From Oscheius sp. JU75 (lineage: Eukaryota > Nematoda > Chromadorea > Rhabditida > Rhabditidae): a stretch of 64,000 nucleotides of DNA. Shown here one piece after another: positions 1-34,683 of this stretch (positions within the stretch are counted from its first letter, which is position 1; each line of letters starts with the position of its first letter). Below the pieces are notes generated by a model. It had not been told where the DNA came from. It searched no databases and saw nothing but the letters and a program-made list of their open reading frames with translations. The position numbers and the translations under genes are program-made. The stretch covers positions 1,984,001 through 2,048,000 of the forward strand of contig JASJZC010000005.1 of NCBI GenBank assembly GCA_037178855.1, read 5' to 3'.

Positions 1-806
1 AAAGATATAACTTTCACCTAGCTGTGCTTCATTGGCGTTCCTCGGATGACCAAAGAAAACCAAACAAAATGCCTTAAAACCTTTGTTGGTCCAAGAGTAT
101 TATGAAGTGTTCAGTCTTTTTTGAGTCGTTATCCCCTTGTACAGGGTTAGAAATTTCTTATGTTACAGTTGAAACATTTTCTCTGTTCGTGGCTGTTTCA
201 GGATAAGAGTGAAACGCATTACCCCCGTTTTCCTAGGTTCTAAAAGTTGAAGGCTACTGGAACTTTATCTAATGTTTCACTCAAAACATACAGGAAATCT
301 TTTCTTCTCCCTTAGCGAAATGAGAATAATGCAATCATTTTCCCCAGAAAACTTTGTCGCCCCAAGAGGGTTTCAAGTTTTCTGTCCAGTCAACTAGGTC
401 GAGTCATTGTTCGGAGCATGATTAGAACTCTCTTTTGTAGCGACAAAGCATTTTCTATGTACTGAATCCATAACTGACAAAAAAAAGAAAAAACTGAAAT
501 GACAAAAGTTGAAAGGTTATAGTTTTCAACAAATGTTTCACTCATAGTTCACCTTTTCCGTGGCTTTCAGTTTTCATTGCCCCAAAAGTATCTTTCAGCT
601 TACTGTATGAACGATGGATTGTTCTGAACATAACCAAGATTCTTTTACCTTTAGAATGAAACATATTCCCAGACTGTTAGCTCTCGATAAAACTGAAACT
701 GATAAAAGTTGAAAGATTATCTTTTCTGACAAACGTTTCATGCAAATCATAAAGAGCTGCTTCCGGTTTTGGTTCTGACAGACTGATTGAAGGACTTTGT
801 TTCCAG

Positions 807-3800
807 GAATCTTCATCGGTCCCAAGGGAATTCTCGAGCATACCGGCTCCGTCGGCCTGTCTCTCGTTCTGTGGTCTCTCTGCGGTGTCAAGGCTATGTT
901 ATCATCCGTGGTGAGTTCCAGAAATCATGAGTTCTTTGCATGATAAAAGTGCACTTTAGTGCTTCATCGAACTGGGCACAAGCATACCCGAATCCGGGGC
1001 CGAAATCGCCTACATCAACTACATGGGATGGTATCCGATCACATTCTCATTGTTGTGGTTGACGGCAGTGATTCAGGGGTAAGATCATGTCATTTCCTTT
1101 GTCTTTTTTCAAAAAGTAACCTTTCACCTGTTTACTTCACTGAGTGCTTCATCAGAAAAATATCTTTTTGAATAGTGATTCATAATGGAAACATTCTTTT
1201 TTTTTCACTAAATCAGACTTCTGTGAAGCAAAAAAAATCCACCCTAGAACATTGCGAACAGTGCAAATCTTGAGAAGCACGGGAAAGTTGGGACACTTGG
1301 CTGATGGGTGAAATGACAAGGATTTTAAAAGCGTTCACTACGTTCCTTTTTTCAGATCCTGCAGCGCTGCCGTGGTCTTCCTCACATTTGGACAGTACAT
1401 CATGCAGACGGTCAACTCATTAGTCTGCATTTCCGAAAGTGCCCAGGAATGGGCGATCAAGCTTTTCGGCTACGGCCTCATGTGTACGTCTCTTCGATAT
1501 TTCATCTTTTCTGTATAAAGACGAACGGAAAAATCTGTTTCCTGCTTCAAGAAAAGGCTAAATCGATTCAGGGTAGCTCTTTCACTCTTCGCCTTATTTC
1601 CGCTCGTTGCAAAAATTTTCTTGCTTCACCACGAGACTATATCGGTGTAGAATACTCGAACAACAGTATTTTTGTAGCCCTTGCCTAAAAATCAATTTCA
1701 GTCCTGATGAGCGTGGTCAATCTGTACTCTCTACCCAATCTGGCCGGCAAGATTCAAATTTTATCCATGTTTGGGAAAATCGCAGCTCTCGGATTGATCA
1801 TCGCCATCGGTCTCTACTGCATCATTGTCAAAGGTTCGTATTTTTTCAAGTAGCACCCACAACCCCATTGTCCTTGATAAACGCTGCAGTATAAATAGAA
1901 GCAATGAAGCAAAAGGTTACAAAACTAGGAAACGAGACTGAGAATCTTGAGGAAATGGATGGATTGGCGTTCACGGCTATTCCAAGAAAGAACTCAGAGA
2001 GGTCAACGATAATTTATTGCGCAAACCCTTCTCATCCTTCTTAGACTTTTTCGAATTCAAACTTCTCTGTGAACAGCGGAAAGATACCGTCCGGGTGGTA
2101 CCGGGCGGTATTTTGGAGCCATTAGTTTATGCCTATATTGATCATCCAAATTTTTCTCTCGATAGAGTGACTCTGATGTCAAGTTTTTTTGGTTTCACCA
2201 TGTACATATAGTTATGCTTGTTTTTTTTGTGAACGGGAACCTCGAGCTGTCAAAACTAATATTTTCCTAGGAGACGTCTCCGAATTCTCTCCTAAGACCT
2301 CCTTTTCCGGCTCCAAATGGAACGTCCAGCAGATCGTTTTGGCCTTTTACCAAGGCGGTTGGGCCTACAGTGGCTACACCACCCTCAATTTCGGAACCGA
2401 GGAAGTCGAACTCAAGAATTTCAGACGGTTTTTGGGTCTCTCTTCATCTGGAAAGCCTATATTTAAGGACCTTTCCCATGGCAGTTTTGGGAGGTCTGAC
2501 TCTCGTCATTTTTGTTTACATTCTCACGAATGTGGCTTACTTTTCAGTCATGACCCCGGAAGAAATACTGAAATCCGACGCTGTGGCTACTGTAAGTTCT
2601 TGGGAGTGATTTTTTTTTTTCGGGAATTTTAAATTTCTGGGGTCTCTTTTTGGCTGCAAAGTTATCACTTTATAGCTCTTCATACAGAAGACCCTGGGAC
2701 AGGGAGCCTCATACGCCATGCCTGCTCTAGTAGGACTTTTACTCATTGGAACAGTGAACTCGGGAGTCTTCATATCGAGCAGGTTGGGGTTTCCAGTCCG
2801 AATAGTCAGTGCTGCAAGAATGCTTTGATGACCAAAGTAATAGTTTTCGACCTGGGAAATGTTTCACAGCAAACTCTACTTATACAGTTATGAATATTGA
2901 GTGCTGCTAATACCTGGACCCCGGCAGCACAATATTTTTCCCACAGGGTTCAAATGCTCACTGAATCTTCTGCTCAAAGGATAATAATATTTCGTTTCCA
3001 ATCTTTTCCAATAGTAGAGTTCGCCTGTTTTTCTATTCAGGATTTTGGTTACTGCTAAGATCTCGGCACGCCTAAAGTCTCTGCAAAAATTAAATAATGT
3101 TTCACTGACTGCTGGTATTAGCCGAAACAGTGCTGACAAGGCTCTCTCGTTAATGTAACTTTCAAAGCTTGCTCCCAAGCAATCGCTATAGCAAAAAATG
3201 GTACCGTGCCCTGATTTTGTATTTTTGTTGCAACATTCTTCTTTTTGTACTTTGTCTCTGAGAAACTTTTGTATCAAGGAATTATAAAAGTACAGTTTGC
3301 AATTCTTTTACTTACAGATTCCTCCTCTGCGGAGCCCGAAAAGGCATGCTGCCAACATGCATGGCTCTTGTTCATCCAGAAAATGACAGTCCTCGTATGG
3401 CTATCATTGTGCATGTGAGTTTTCAGTTGAAGTGTATGTTATGTTTCACTCCCTCCAGAAGTTCATAATAGACTGGATGTGTCGACCGTCAAATTCTATA
3501 ATCGTTACCCTCACAAGATTAGCGGATACCTAAACTCCCAAAGATCCCCAACCTTTTTCAAGGATCGTCTTTTCCTCCGTAGCCAACAAAACCAGTTTGC
3601 GTACCTCTAGAAGAGTGGAAGCTTTGGTCAGGCTTGGGTGGATATCGAACTTGTGACTTATAGACTGTTCCAACTCTCTTCTTTCGGAAACAATTGGCGC
3701 AAACTGTTCAATCTCAATAATATATACTTGGAGTGAAACACAAAAGTATCCCTTGCTTTCAAATAAATTTTGCTTTCAACTCCAAGGTATACGTCCGATA

Positions 3801-4994
3801 CTGACATGAAAAGTCGTTGAATCTACGAATCCTCCAAAAAAGAAAATACAGATGATTTCAGACGATTCTCTGTGCCGGAGCAGCCTTCGTGGGAGACACC
3901 AGCAAGTTAATCAATTACATTTCCATCATTGGAATGGTCAAAACGTGTATAACACTTCTTTCCTTGATTATCATCAAAGTGACCAAGGTCCCGGTGGGAA
4001 AGGATGCCATTAGGGTTGGTTTTTGACAGAATTTCTTGATAGGCAAATTTCCCAGGTCCCCCTAATCTTCCCCATAATCGACCTAATATGGAACATTTGC
4101 TTCATCGTCATCCCGTTCTATCAGCATTGGCAGAGATGTGTCATCGGCCTGGGACTGTTTTTCGGAGGCTGTGGTGAGCCTATTTTGTAGAAAGGAAGGA
4201 AAAAATAATCTATTTCAGTAGCCTACTTTATTTTTGTCTACCCTAAAAATAAGCCGAGGATTTTGTTGCGGATTGATGGTGAGTTCTATACAGAATTCCG
4301 AATGTTAGCCAAAGAGAAAAAGGGGATTTATTCAAGTAGTGAAACAAAAAGTTTTCCTTGAAATTTTATATATATATTTTGTGCACACTCTCCATGCAGT
4401 ACACTCCTGTGAAGCAGCAATCATATACGATTTAGGGGAAACACAACGTGTTCATTCGCATAATGTACAAGCTTCACTAGAAAAAAAGGCACCGAAGTAA
4501 AAGCTCATAAGAAAAAAACATAAATTTCACAATTTGTACAAAGACGAATACATTCGCATCTTCTTTGAACTCATATACTGACTCTCAAACATTCTACAAG
4601 CTTTGAAAGGATTTGACGAAAGATATGTGCCTCTGAGCCACTGTCACTGTAACTGTCTCTTTGTGTCAGACTGATCAAGACAGCACGAGTTTCTAATGCA
4701 TGGTAGCAGCAGCAGGAACAAGTGTGAGATGAGAAAGTGCCAAGAGTGAATATCAACGAGAAGTACCAAAGAATAAGGAAGCACACAGGGTGCAAAAAAT
4801 AAACGTCCGGCTATCACGCTTTCTTATTCCAACCTTGAAGCATTTCAGAAGCTGTCACTCACTTCTTCCAGAAACTGCTCTGGGGAGTTGTCGACCATGG
4901 TCCAGAGTACCAAAAAGTGAAGGTCGCTCCAGAAGATTCTAGCCAAAGTGAGGACGTGGAGAAGGAGCCTGTCTTCATCATTGAACGATTTTAA
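807..4994 (+). CDS. SLC7-type amino-acid transporter (heteromeric transporter light chain), 5' partial
   Basis: Exons by GT-AG sites and phase: 807-910, 960-1078, 1356-1483, 1702-1833, 2271-2427, 2468-2591, 2688-2782, 3318-3414, 3862-4014, 4056-4173, 4219-4278, 4849-4994 (TAA). They join in one frame to about 477 residues. The first visible exon starts in mid-codon with the [20 protein letters not shown] segment of the SLC7/LAT family, so roughly 25-40 N-terminal residues lie upstream of the window. Next comes the family signature [17 protein letters not shown] cysteine in [12 protein letters not shown] lies where LAT-type light chains carry the cysteine that is disulphide-bonded to their glycoprotein heavy chain, so heteromer formation (as for nematode AAT-1/AAT-3) is plausible. 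About eleven to twelve hydrophobic segments follow, then an acidic cytoplasmic tail ([18 protein letters not shown]). Role by family: plasma-membrane exchange of neutral or cationic amino acids; the substrate cannot be told from sequence. An AATAAA lies 84 bp after the stop. Confidence 0.92.
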
Positions 4995-5077
4995 ACAAGA
5001 CTCTGCTGTATTTTTGGAATTTCTTTTCAGACTTTCCGTGTTGTGATCTCTATTTCAAACCTTATAATTGGCAAGCA

Positions 5078-5083
5078 AATAAA
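5078..5083 (+). promoter_or_regulatory. Polyadenylation signal of the SLC7 gene
   Basis: AATAAA hexamer 84 bp downstream of the TAA of the transporter, a normal distance for a nematode 3' end. Confidence 0.7.
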
Positions 5084-6090
5084 ATGATGCCCAATCGAAG
5101 CATTTCAGAGTAAGCCAATCCTGCGACTTTCTTTTCGCAAAAAATGCAATTCTATTGATGAGTGATCAAAGTCATGAATACACTTATAACCAATAGGACC
5201 ACTACGAGTGAGTATTTTTTGACAACATTATCATTTCGGGCAGTTTGGTCCTAAAATGTTTCATGGATTGCTTAAAGGACAGAAAGAACTAGAAAGAACT
5301 GTAGAACATTGATTCCAAAAGACCACGACGAAGAAACGAAAAATTTCCGATATAACAAAGTTTCTCCTTCCTACCCTTTTCAGCTTCAGAGTCGTCTTTG
5401 TCAATATTGGTGATAACCTCTCTTGATTGGGGGGTCTCTCGCTCTCCATTTGTGTGAGAGCGAACAGATTGAAGAGGTCGCAGAGAGCTGCGCGACTGCG
5501 CAGATCGCCCACTATTAGGGAAGGACGGCCACTATTTTAGTCTCGAGACTCTCGTTGGAGGTCGCACCCTTACAAATAGCTACTAATTGGGCGTTTTTCT
5601 TGTACCATTAGCTATTTCTCATCGCCCTTTGCAGATGTATTGGTTTTTCATACTTACTATGATTTTGAAACATTTTTTCAATAAAATGTCTGCCTACGAT
5701 AACTGTTGACCACATGCTACTGTTTCCTACTTGATGTTCGAGCAGCCCTAGCAGATCTCTTAGCTATCCAAATGCTAGGTTTATCAAAGATTTGCTGAAG
5801 AAGTTTTTTTAGGATTGTATAGAGATCTTGAAACACAAAATATAGGATAATGTTGGACTATTTTTTATGGATTATCTCTCAACTACTAAAGCGCAAGTCA
5901 TGGCATGCCAAGAATGAAGTGGAAAAGTTTTGGGACAACTTTGGAGCTTAGGCTACTGAAGAAGCGGCGAAGCCGTAGTAGACAGCTGGTTCCAACTAAA
6001 AGGCGCAGCAATGACCGAGGAAAGTTATGAAACGTCCTTATAACCTTGCAAGAGAGGTAAAACATACCATCAGTAGATTCTATTTATCAG

Positions 6091-6113
6091 TCTCTCTCTC
6101 TCTCTCTCTCTCT
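6091..6113. repeat. (CT)n microsatellite
   Basis: Uninterrupted CT dinucleotides followed by imperfect TCTCTGTC units. Similar GA/CT tracts occur at 17552-17577, 23227-23253 and 24109-24126, and degenerate ones at about 27540-27604, 54080-54165 and 61935-61990. Confidence 0.9.
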
Positions 6114-7206
6114 GTCTTCGTGTCTCTCTGTCTCTCCCTCATTTCTCAACATCCAATGTGTTCAATCAGCTGTAACGGCGGTTGTCTATCATCACACGAG
6201 AGACAGAAAGCGGCCACCTGATCCTGCCCAATTGTTCCAGCCCTCTAACCTTCCGCCTCGTAACAGTTGTGTATATGCGCTCCTCTCTCGCGCGCTTGTT
6301 TAGAGGATGTCCTCCTTTGTAATAATCAGACTGGCAGATGGAACGCTCTTTCCTTTCTCTCTCAATTGGCACCAATTTTGGACTGAAGGAGAAAGAGGGA
6401 TAGCTCACCCCACGTAGTCCTCTGAAATTGGAATGGATCGAAAATTTTATCCTACCCCTTCTCCTATATATTGAAAGGTTTTTCCATGGACTTTTATGGT
6501 ACAACCCTCGAATATGAAGGTTTGCAAACATTTTTGTTTCAAAAGCAGGATAATATGAGGAGCGGATTTCCAAAAAGTATTCTGGAAGTTGTGTACCAAT
6601 GTGACCAATGTTTCAATTTTTGAATGACCCCAGTGTTTTTGTTTTGTGATTTGACGAGAAGCAATCGGTTTATAATCGGAATGTCCTTTTACAAGGAAAC
6701 CTTGAACGAGATACAAAAGTATAGAACTCAGCATTGGAAAGCTTTCATCATTTTTTTTATTCGGGAGAAAACGCATATGCGAACTACCAGTATAGCTAAC
6801 ATCTATTATGTAGAACTGTTGAAATATTTCACTTCAAAATGTGGCTAGCGGGATTGTGATATTCTAGGTCTTTCACCGCTTTCGACCCAAACCCGTGTCT
6901 TAAGTCCATGCAAATCGAGCCCCTCCAGACAATTTCCATTCACGATTGCCCTTCATCTTGTCGGCCACTTTTTTGCTCTCTTTTCGAGGGCGTCCCTCGT
7001 AAATCTGGTTGCTTATGTTATCATTTGAGTTCGTCCAATTCATATCTCAGAGATCTCTGGGTGGATTCTTTGCTGTACAGTTAGAATAATTGCTTTCACG
7101 ATTCTTTTTACTCGAAAAAGAAGTATACTAGTGTCATAGGAAAAATACTTCCTCTCAGGCTCGTTTTTTAAAGAGACGCTGTCATTATGGGTAGATAGGT
7201 GGGTGA

Positions 7207-7583
7207 CCGAACGCGTTTTCAAATGGGGTACCGAGACGAACTTCCCTGGAATTTAATCTTTCGCATTTTTCGGTGCTTTACATACATTTTCATGCCTTCT
7301 AAGTATTTTTAATTGACTCAGCGTCGAAAACTATCTCGGAAACGTCAACTTCGACGTCAAAACGGCCAGAAAAATGTATAAAACGAGAAAAATAAGAGAA
7401 GAACAGCATCTCCTCAATTTTCTTTTTTATTCGCATTTTTGACGTCGAAGTAGACGTTTCCGGGGTAGTTTTCGACGCTGAGTCGATTAAACACGCTTAG
7501 AAAGCATGAAATGAGTGTAAAGCATCGAAAAGTGCGAGAGATTAATTTGTTCGTCATGGGACCCAATTTGAAAACGCGTTCGG
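7207..7583. mobile_element. Fold-back (MITE-like) element with long inverted arms
   Basis: The left arm starts CCGAACGCGTTTTCAAAT and the right arm ends with its exact reverse complement at 7566-7583. The inner arms stay complementary through the GACTCAGCGTCGAAAACTA blocks, leaving a centre of roughly 50-80 bp. No transposase frame is present. A related but eroded sequence lies at about 53331-53512, and both are preceded by a similar GACGCTGTC(A/G)TTATGG sequence, so this is a dispersed family. Confidence 0.85.
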
Positions 7584-10500
7584 CCTTCTACATTTATGAC
7601 TCTCTCTCTCTATAAAAACTTAGGCTTTAGTTTAGGCTTAGGCTTTGTTTTCCTGGGAATGTCACAATGTGCAATATTCTTCACTCTTGGTCAACGTTTC
7701 GACAATGCTCCACTGTTTGGTTGTAGTGCAAACAGAACAGTGAACTTCAATTACGAGTATGGTTTTTTTTTCGTTATTTCGAAATCATAAATTTAGCATT
7801 ACAGCTGATTAATTACTGGTCTGTTTCCAACTTTTACATTACGGCGGGTGGAACTATCAGAATTTCCGGACTCTCGTTGAAAAGTGCTAATTCTTCCATA
7901 CCAAAACGAAGTAACAAGACAGTCATAGCTGTTTTTGTTACACTCTTGCCACAAGTACTCGAGCTTTTTGCTTTCAATCGTTCAAAATAATATTCTAACC
8001 CGTATCATCTCGTTCAGGTTTCAACTTGATTTTTTTGTTTCACTCTTGCCCTAAGTACTCGAATATGTTTGCGAAGATGGTTTTTTGGGGGTGCCTCATT
8101 ACAAAAATCAATGTCTTCTCAACTCGTTTTTTTTTCGCACTACGAACTGCATCATTTACCAAGTGTTTTCTCGTACCTTTCCCCCTCTGACTGTTTTTGG
8201 CTGACTCACAAATATTGTGGACACGCTTCCTGGGCCGTCTCAAGCACAGGGGTGTCCGTCTCTCTCTCACTCTCGGGGTCAAACAGCGTCTTTCGGCCGC
8301 ACTATTGACCACTCTGTCAGTCGGCTGGCTGTTTCTTAGAGAGCCGCTGAGGCGATTTTCCAGATTTCTGAGTTTTCTTTTCGATTAGTTTCCTGGCAAA
8401 TACTTGCCTCCATTCAACCTTCTTCTTCTTCTCAATCACTTCCCGCATCTCAGCTGTTCCCGTTCGATATAGGGGCGTTGACCACTCCCACACACATGTG
8501 TTCTTACGTTATAATCCCTCAGGAATAATCTTAGGAGGGCCCGAAGGCCGAGACGCCAATTTATAGCAGTCTATGAGGAGGCTATTTGGTGGGGATTAGC
8601 CTTTTTTGATTGTTTAGCGTAGATGAGAATTCCCAGTTTCTTCATGAGAGAAGTTGTTCAACTCAATTAGTTGGCTTTTTGTTTTGCTTTTGTTTCGTGG
8701 CCACGGACAAACAGACAAACAAACAAGCGGTGTCAATCACAGATACCATCCCCCTTTCATAGTTTAGATGCTTCTCGGTGCTCTTTACTTGTTCTTTTAT
8801 TGCCGATAGCAAAACAGAAAAGAAACAGAAGGTTAGCAAATCAGTCTTTAATAGAATTTTGCTTCACTCCCAGAACTTATACAATTTTTTCTTTTAGATC
8901 CGATAAGAGTACAGTCCTGTTTTGTATTGTTCAATGAATGCAAGAGATTAAAATGCATGTACGACTGGTTTTAACTTACCTGTTTTCTTCTGTCTCTTAT
9001 GAGAAATCTATGTTTCATGCTCTCCTCTTATACCATTTTACGGATTTCGTACGATACTCGGCTTATTGTAGTGACCAAAGTACCACAAACGAACATTGGA
9101 GTATCTTATGTTTTCTCTTTTCCTATTATACGACCTTTTTGACATTTTTGATACAGATGTTTTCCCAATAGGGTACTGTAAGTATCTCTTTGTCTCTCTA
9201 TCGACTTTCGAAATAGGGGCATTATCTGACCCACCGAAAGTCGAGCACCTAATCATGACCCACCAAAAAGCTACCCAGTAATGTTTCACCCGTGTCAGTT
9301 TGATTGATTTTCCGAGAAATGGAGAAATGTTGTGCCTTAGCCTATTATCTGTACAACACACTGCTATTCTGACGAATCACATGTCTTGAGAAAAAGACCG
9401 GTCATCTTCACAAGTTTTCCATCGAAACTATGCAGTTTTTCTCTTCGAAGCATCAAAACCTTTCGCCTTTCTCAATCCCTAATTGATACATTCCTACGAC
9501 ACTTTCTTGTCTCTTCCTCATCATTTGGCCATCCACAGATGCTATCTGACTCTCGCCGCCATAAATCTGTCGAATGTTTTCCCGAGGCCGCAACTTGGCC
9601 ACTCTCACATTCGCCGGGTCATTTTTCATCCCGACGCGCGACCAGGTGCTGCTATTAGTTTTCCACAAAGTCATCCAGATAATTTTGTTTCTCCTGGCTC
9701 TAGAAATATTCTAGAGATCCAATTTTTCCCTACACAGTCATGCGGCAGTTCCATCATTTCCTTCTATTCCCCCACATTTAGTAGGAGAACTTAAATATAA
9801 AACAGTTAGTAGCTTTTAAAATTGACGAGAACCATGATTTTTTCTTTACAAAAACTATAACTTCCAAGTCGAGTTCTGCCCAGCATAGCCACCATTTCTC
9901 AGTACATACCTTCAAGTTGAAACAACAAACATACAAATCTTTGTAGTTTCATGATGTTTCCAAATGTCCAACACAAATTTTTCTCCTTGTTTCATTCGAT
10001 CGAATTTCCATTTCAAATGTACAGGTTTCAATGCACTGTTTCAAGCTATATTTTCGCCATTAAAAGTAGGGATGAAGCAAAAAAGTAGGTGACTTTCTAA
10101 CCTAAGGAAAAGTATATGTTTTTTGCTTCTTGTACATATAAAATGGACTTAGCATTTCTGGTAAAGGCAGGAGTTGCACGTTGAAACAACGAACTATGCA
10201 ATCTTTATCGTTTAATGCTGTGTCCAAACACAAAAGTTTGTCTGTTTGTTTCAATCGATCTACTTCATCACACATTGATGTTTTTGAATGTTCCTTCAGC
10301 GTTTGCCGGTCTAAAACCAATGCCTCTTGTTTTTCCATCTCCCGCCGATATATACAGTACTTTGTCAATATGTTCTCTATCTTTCAAATAGCTTCAGTTC
10401 AGTTCAATAGATTTCTTTGAGCGTTATAACATTACCGTAGAAGCTATGACTACATGGTGAAACAAAAAATAGTTACAAGCCTTGTTCTAGGGAAAGAAAC

Positions 10501-10590
10501 TTCCTATTTTCTATGTCCGCCCTTGGACACTTTTCTGTTACTACATCGGGGGTAGAACTGAAAAAAAGTTACAGGACAGAGACCATCTGG

Positions 10591-31722
<21,132 letters not shown>

Positions 31723-31769
31723 TTTCTTTCCTCTTTTTTGGTCTTTTGTTCATTTTTGGTTTCTAGATA

Positions 31770-31916
31770 GGTTTTTGGGGGAATGCCACGTTTTTTGATC
31801 AAATACGCTCCAAACATCCAATGTTTTATTGAGAAAGGGGTCTAAAATAATTAAGACTTGATTTTTGCTATGGCCACTGAAATATGTCCAAAACGTGGCA
31901 TTTTCTCCCAAACCCA
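31770..31916. mobile_element. Small inverted-repeat element in the MAGI 3' region
   Basis: GGTTTTTGGGGGAATGCCAC at the left end pairs with GTGGCATTTTCTCCCAAACC at the right end with few mismatches, leaving a centre of roughly 90 bp. It lies 48 bp after the MAGI stop and so would be within the 3' UTR if the signal at 32131 is used. Confidence 0.75.
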
Positions 31917-32130
31917 CCTCCATTTCATGACTTTGTCCCTCCCTCTATCCCTCTCCCGACAAAATACCACTTCCTTATCCAGAAAAGGGTCTCATTTCCT
32001 ACTGCTCCAGTGAATAATCCGATTTGTTTTTTATTTTATGATCAGTTGTAAATAGTCCTGCCTCTCCATCACTTAGTATCTAATTATGCCTTTACCTGAT
32101 GAAAATATACGCGAAATGATGAATTGTGAA

Positions 32131-32136
32131 AATAAA
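32131..32136 (+). promoter_or_regulatory. Probable MAGI polyadenylation signal
   Basis: AATAAA, the first clear hexamer I see after the MAGI stop at 31722. Confidence 0.55.
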
Positions 32137-32781
32137 GACTTTTCAAGAGATGATGTTGGGAAAGTGTAAACTTTCTGAAGATGAATGAAGTAATTCCTCA
32201 AGACTGGAAACAACCTTGTTTCGTTGATCTCTTATTGGTTTCCTAGTCATTGGAAGTCAGAGATGTACATATGACAGACAGAAGAAACAAAGAGAATTAC
32301 AAGACCATTCTTAGAAAATCCTGTCTAGGTGTGGGTACAAGCCTAAAACTTTGGGCTCGAGCTGCTCAAGTATAATGTACTCCGAAGATGAGAAGTCTAC
32401 GGATCATTGCTTTCTCTGACCAACCTATAGACCTTCCTCGAAGCAAAAGTTCTGGAAGCCTTGTTGAAGGCATGTACAAGTTCCCGAATAGTGTTCAAGA
32501 GACGCACGCGTTGCTACACTTTTTTGTTGTTTCGTCTAATCATGTTAACCGGTAATGCCGCACCAAATGTTATTTTGCAGTTGTCCCGTTTGCTAAACTC
32601 ATCCTCCAACAGGAAGGAGGAAGTGAGGTACACATTCTTACGATGACATTTATCTGTCGAAGTTGCGTTTCAAAAAGGAGATAAAGGACGCTAGAGATAA
32701 ATGAGGCAATCTGCTTGCCTTATCTATGCGTTCCTTTAGCTGCCGACCGGCTTTGAACTGTTTGGGACTTCTTATCGTCTG

Positions 32782-33130
32782 ATCAGTGTCTGTGGTGAGA
32801 GCAATATTGACACAATGGGAACCAAGAAAAATTCCTGAAAAAGTATAGCAACTTCAACCGAATAAAAATTTATATAGGGGCTCATATTGCCTACTTATAT
32901 CTGAACAAACGGACATCGCACTTTCTCTGATAAGAGTAGTTGGCATCATGGTATGAAATTCACCTCTCTCTAACGATCTTGTTTTTATCAGGTCTACAAA
33001 TAGTTCCGTTTGGCTCTTTAATCGATCCACATTACATGTTGATAGGGTAAGAAGTCTTCAAGTCGACAGAGAGGATCGGATAATATGCTGCTACGACATA
33101 GCCCTTCATATGAACCTCTTCCTTAGCTGA
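32782..33130 (+). repeat. Upstream flank of lectin gene, duplicated at 34914-35316
   Basis: GATCAGTGTCTG, then AGCAACTTCAACC(G/A)AATAAAA and AGAGAGGATCGG...ATATGCTGCTACGA...ATAGCCCTTCATAT recur in the same order at 34914-35316. With the two lectin genes this defines a tandem duplication whose units are offset by about 2.1-2.6 kb. No gene is evident in this flank. The stretch 31723-32780 holds only the MAGI 3' end and an unassigned frame (32461-32646). Confidence 0.8.
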
Positions 33131-33502
33131 CTCGAGGGCCTAGTGGCTCCTTTTTCAACACCTTTTTTTAGAGTGATTGTTCTTAAACTATGTGTCATTG
33201 GGAATATCCAAAGCAACAGGTCATGTCAGCAACCTCCGTATTTAGCTGGGAGTCGGAGTGTGAAATGCATCCCAAGAAACTGCTCACTGCTTCCACGTTT
33301 TGGACCGTTGACCAACAGCACAGCCAGCCTCGAAAACAATTGGATACACTTACAAAAAGCTGGTGTATATCAGCAAGAAATTGTACACAAAATTTTTTTC
33401 GGTTTGTGTCCTGAGCAGTGTCAGTGCAACAACTTCCACCTCTCCTGTTGATAAAGTCTTACGGTAGAAGCTTTCCGCTGATAACCGTTGCTCAGTTCAC
33501 CA

Positions 33503-34683
33503 ATGTCACGGACGCTCCTCCTGTCGGTCTTGGCCTCCACAGCTTGGGCAATTTGTCCAAACGGGGCTTTCTATGAAGCCTTCTTCGACAAGTATGTCCC
33601 TTATAGCACATCCTATAAAGTTTTACAGATGCTATAAAGTGAACACCCAACCCCTCTATTTTCTGGCAGCAGAGCAGAGTTGTAACAAACTTGGTGGCAA
33701 TTTGGTTGCCATTCAGAGCGCTTTCGAAAACGCCTACGTGTCTGGAATTGCAACCGCTAACACTACAGCTACAAGTATTTGGATCGGAGCTAATTATCTT
33801 ATGGATCCGCAATGGTCATGGACTACCGGAGCACCAGCGAATTTTACGAATTGGGCACCAAATCAGCCAAGTGATCCTAGTGCTAATGAGTGTGTTGCCG
33901 TTAGAGAGCAAGATAACGCGTGGACGTGGGTTGAAGTTTTGGTTTTTAAAAATTAACGTACAGGAAAGAGCAATGCTATTCTCTGAAGCCGTCTGTGTGC
34001 CAAATTGACCCAAACACGTCTCCTTCTCCAGCTCCGACGTGTGATAATACATGTCCTGGTGATTATCATAAAGTCACCAAAAACAAGAAAGTCGGTTTTA
34101 GCTAACGCTGTCTGCAGCCCTGGATACACTTTCTATAATGGAACCTGCAAATGCTATAAGGTTAGCACAGAATAGATTTGATGAAATGTTTTCAGGTTTA
34201 TGGTTTACGGGTATCCTTCACAGACGCGCAAGACATTTGTGCCCAAGATAATGGCGTTCTCCCAAAGATTCCTGACAATAGCACAAATGAGTTTCTCGTC
34301 ACACTTGTTAACGATCAGTATATGGATCTCTGGATTGGACTGTATTGTGTAACTGATAGAAACAGTTGTCGATGGCAGGATGGAACCCCACTTGGCAGCT
34401 TTAGACCATTCTGTTTGTAGCACAGAATTTCAAAGTTATTTCGTTCTTAGATAGCGATCTCTCGTATCTGAACTATTTTCTTTACGGGGAAAGAGGCTTT
34501 TCTTATTCCACACTGTGGAATAATGTGGGGACAACCAGAACCGCTTACATCATTTGTCAAATAGGTTTCTCTTCTTTTGAGTACTATTTATATTGCGACC
34601 CTAGATCCTACAACTCGAACTGCTTTGTTAGAAGCAGTGAAATTCCATTCTTCATTGCCGGACAACATCATCTCAAAAACTAG
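33503..34683 (+). CDS. Secreted protein with two C-type lectin domains
   Basis: Exons 33503-33591, 33629-33925, 33964-34058, 34102-34160, 34196-34412, 34451-34683 (TAG) join in frame to 329 residues. Introns are only 35-43 nt. A signal peptide (MSRTLLLSVLASTAWA) is followed by CTLD1: AEQSCNKLGGNLVAIQS, IWIGANY, WSWTTGAPANFTNWAPNQPS, ECVAVREQDNAWT and CYSLKPSVCQ. A linker (NTSPSPAPTCDNTCPAN) leads to CTLD2: CSPGYTFYNGTCKCYKVYG, DAQDICAQDNGVLPKI, WIGLYCVTDRNSCRWQDGTP and LWNNVGTTRTAYIICQ. The canonical EPN/QPD sugar-binding triplets are not evident, so sugar binding is uncertain. Tandem two-CTLD secreted proteins are a large nematode family, often linked to immunity. A damaged copy lies 2.6 kb downstream. 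Confidence 0.85.

Larger units (their letters stand above)
4995..10590. other. Intergenic region, about 5.6 kb, no gene supported
   Basis: No stretch combines an open frame with usable splice sites and recognisable protein. Open frames here (for example 8671-8937 and 9386-9658) are short, A/T-rich and low in complexity. The region holds a CT microsatellite, a fold-back element and scattered TGAAACA/TGTTTCA motifs. It presumably includes the promoter of the MAGI gene. Confidence 0.6.

Noticed and set aside
2888-3277. 129-codon open frame on the minus strand
   Set aside because: It lies in a transporter intron, antisense to it, with A/T-driven composition and no recognisable domain.
8671-8937. 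88-codon plus-strand frame in the intergenic region
   Set aside because: Low-complexity Ser/Phe/Arg composition, no splice partner and no family resemblance.
32461-32646. 61-codon frame between MAGI and the lectin genes
   Set aside because: Somewhat protein-like, but it has no recognisable domain and no splice context; kept only as a mention.
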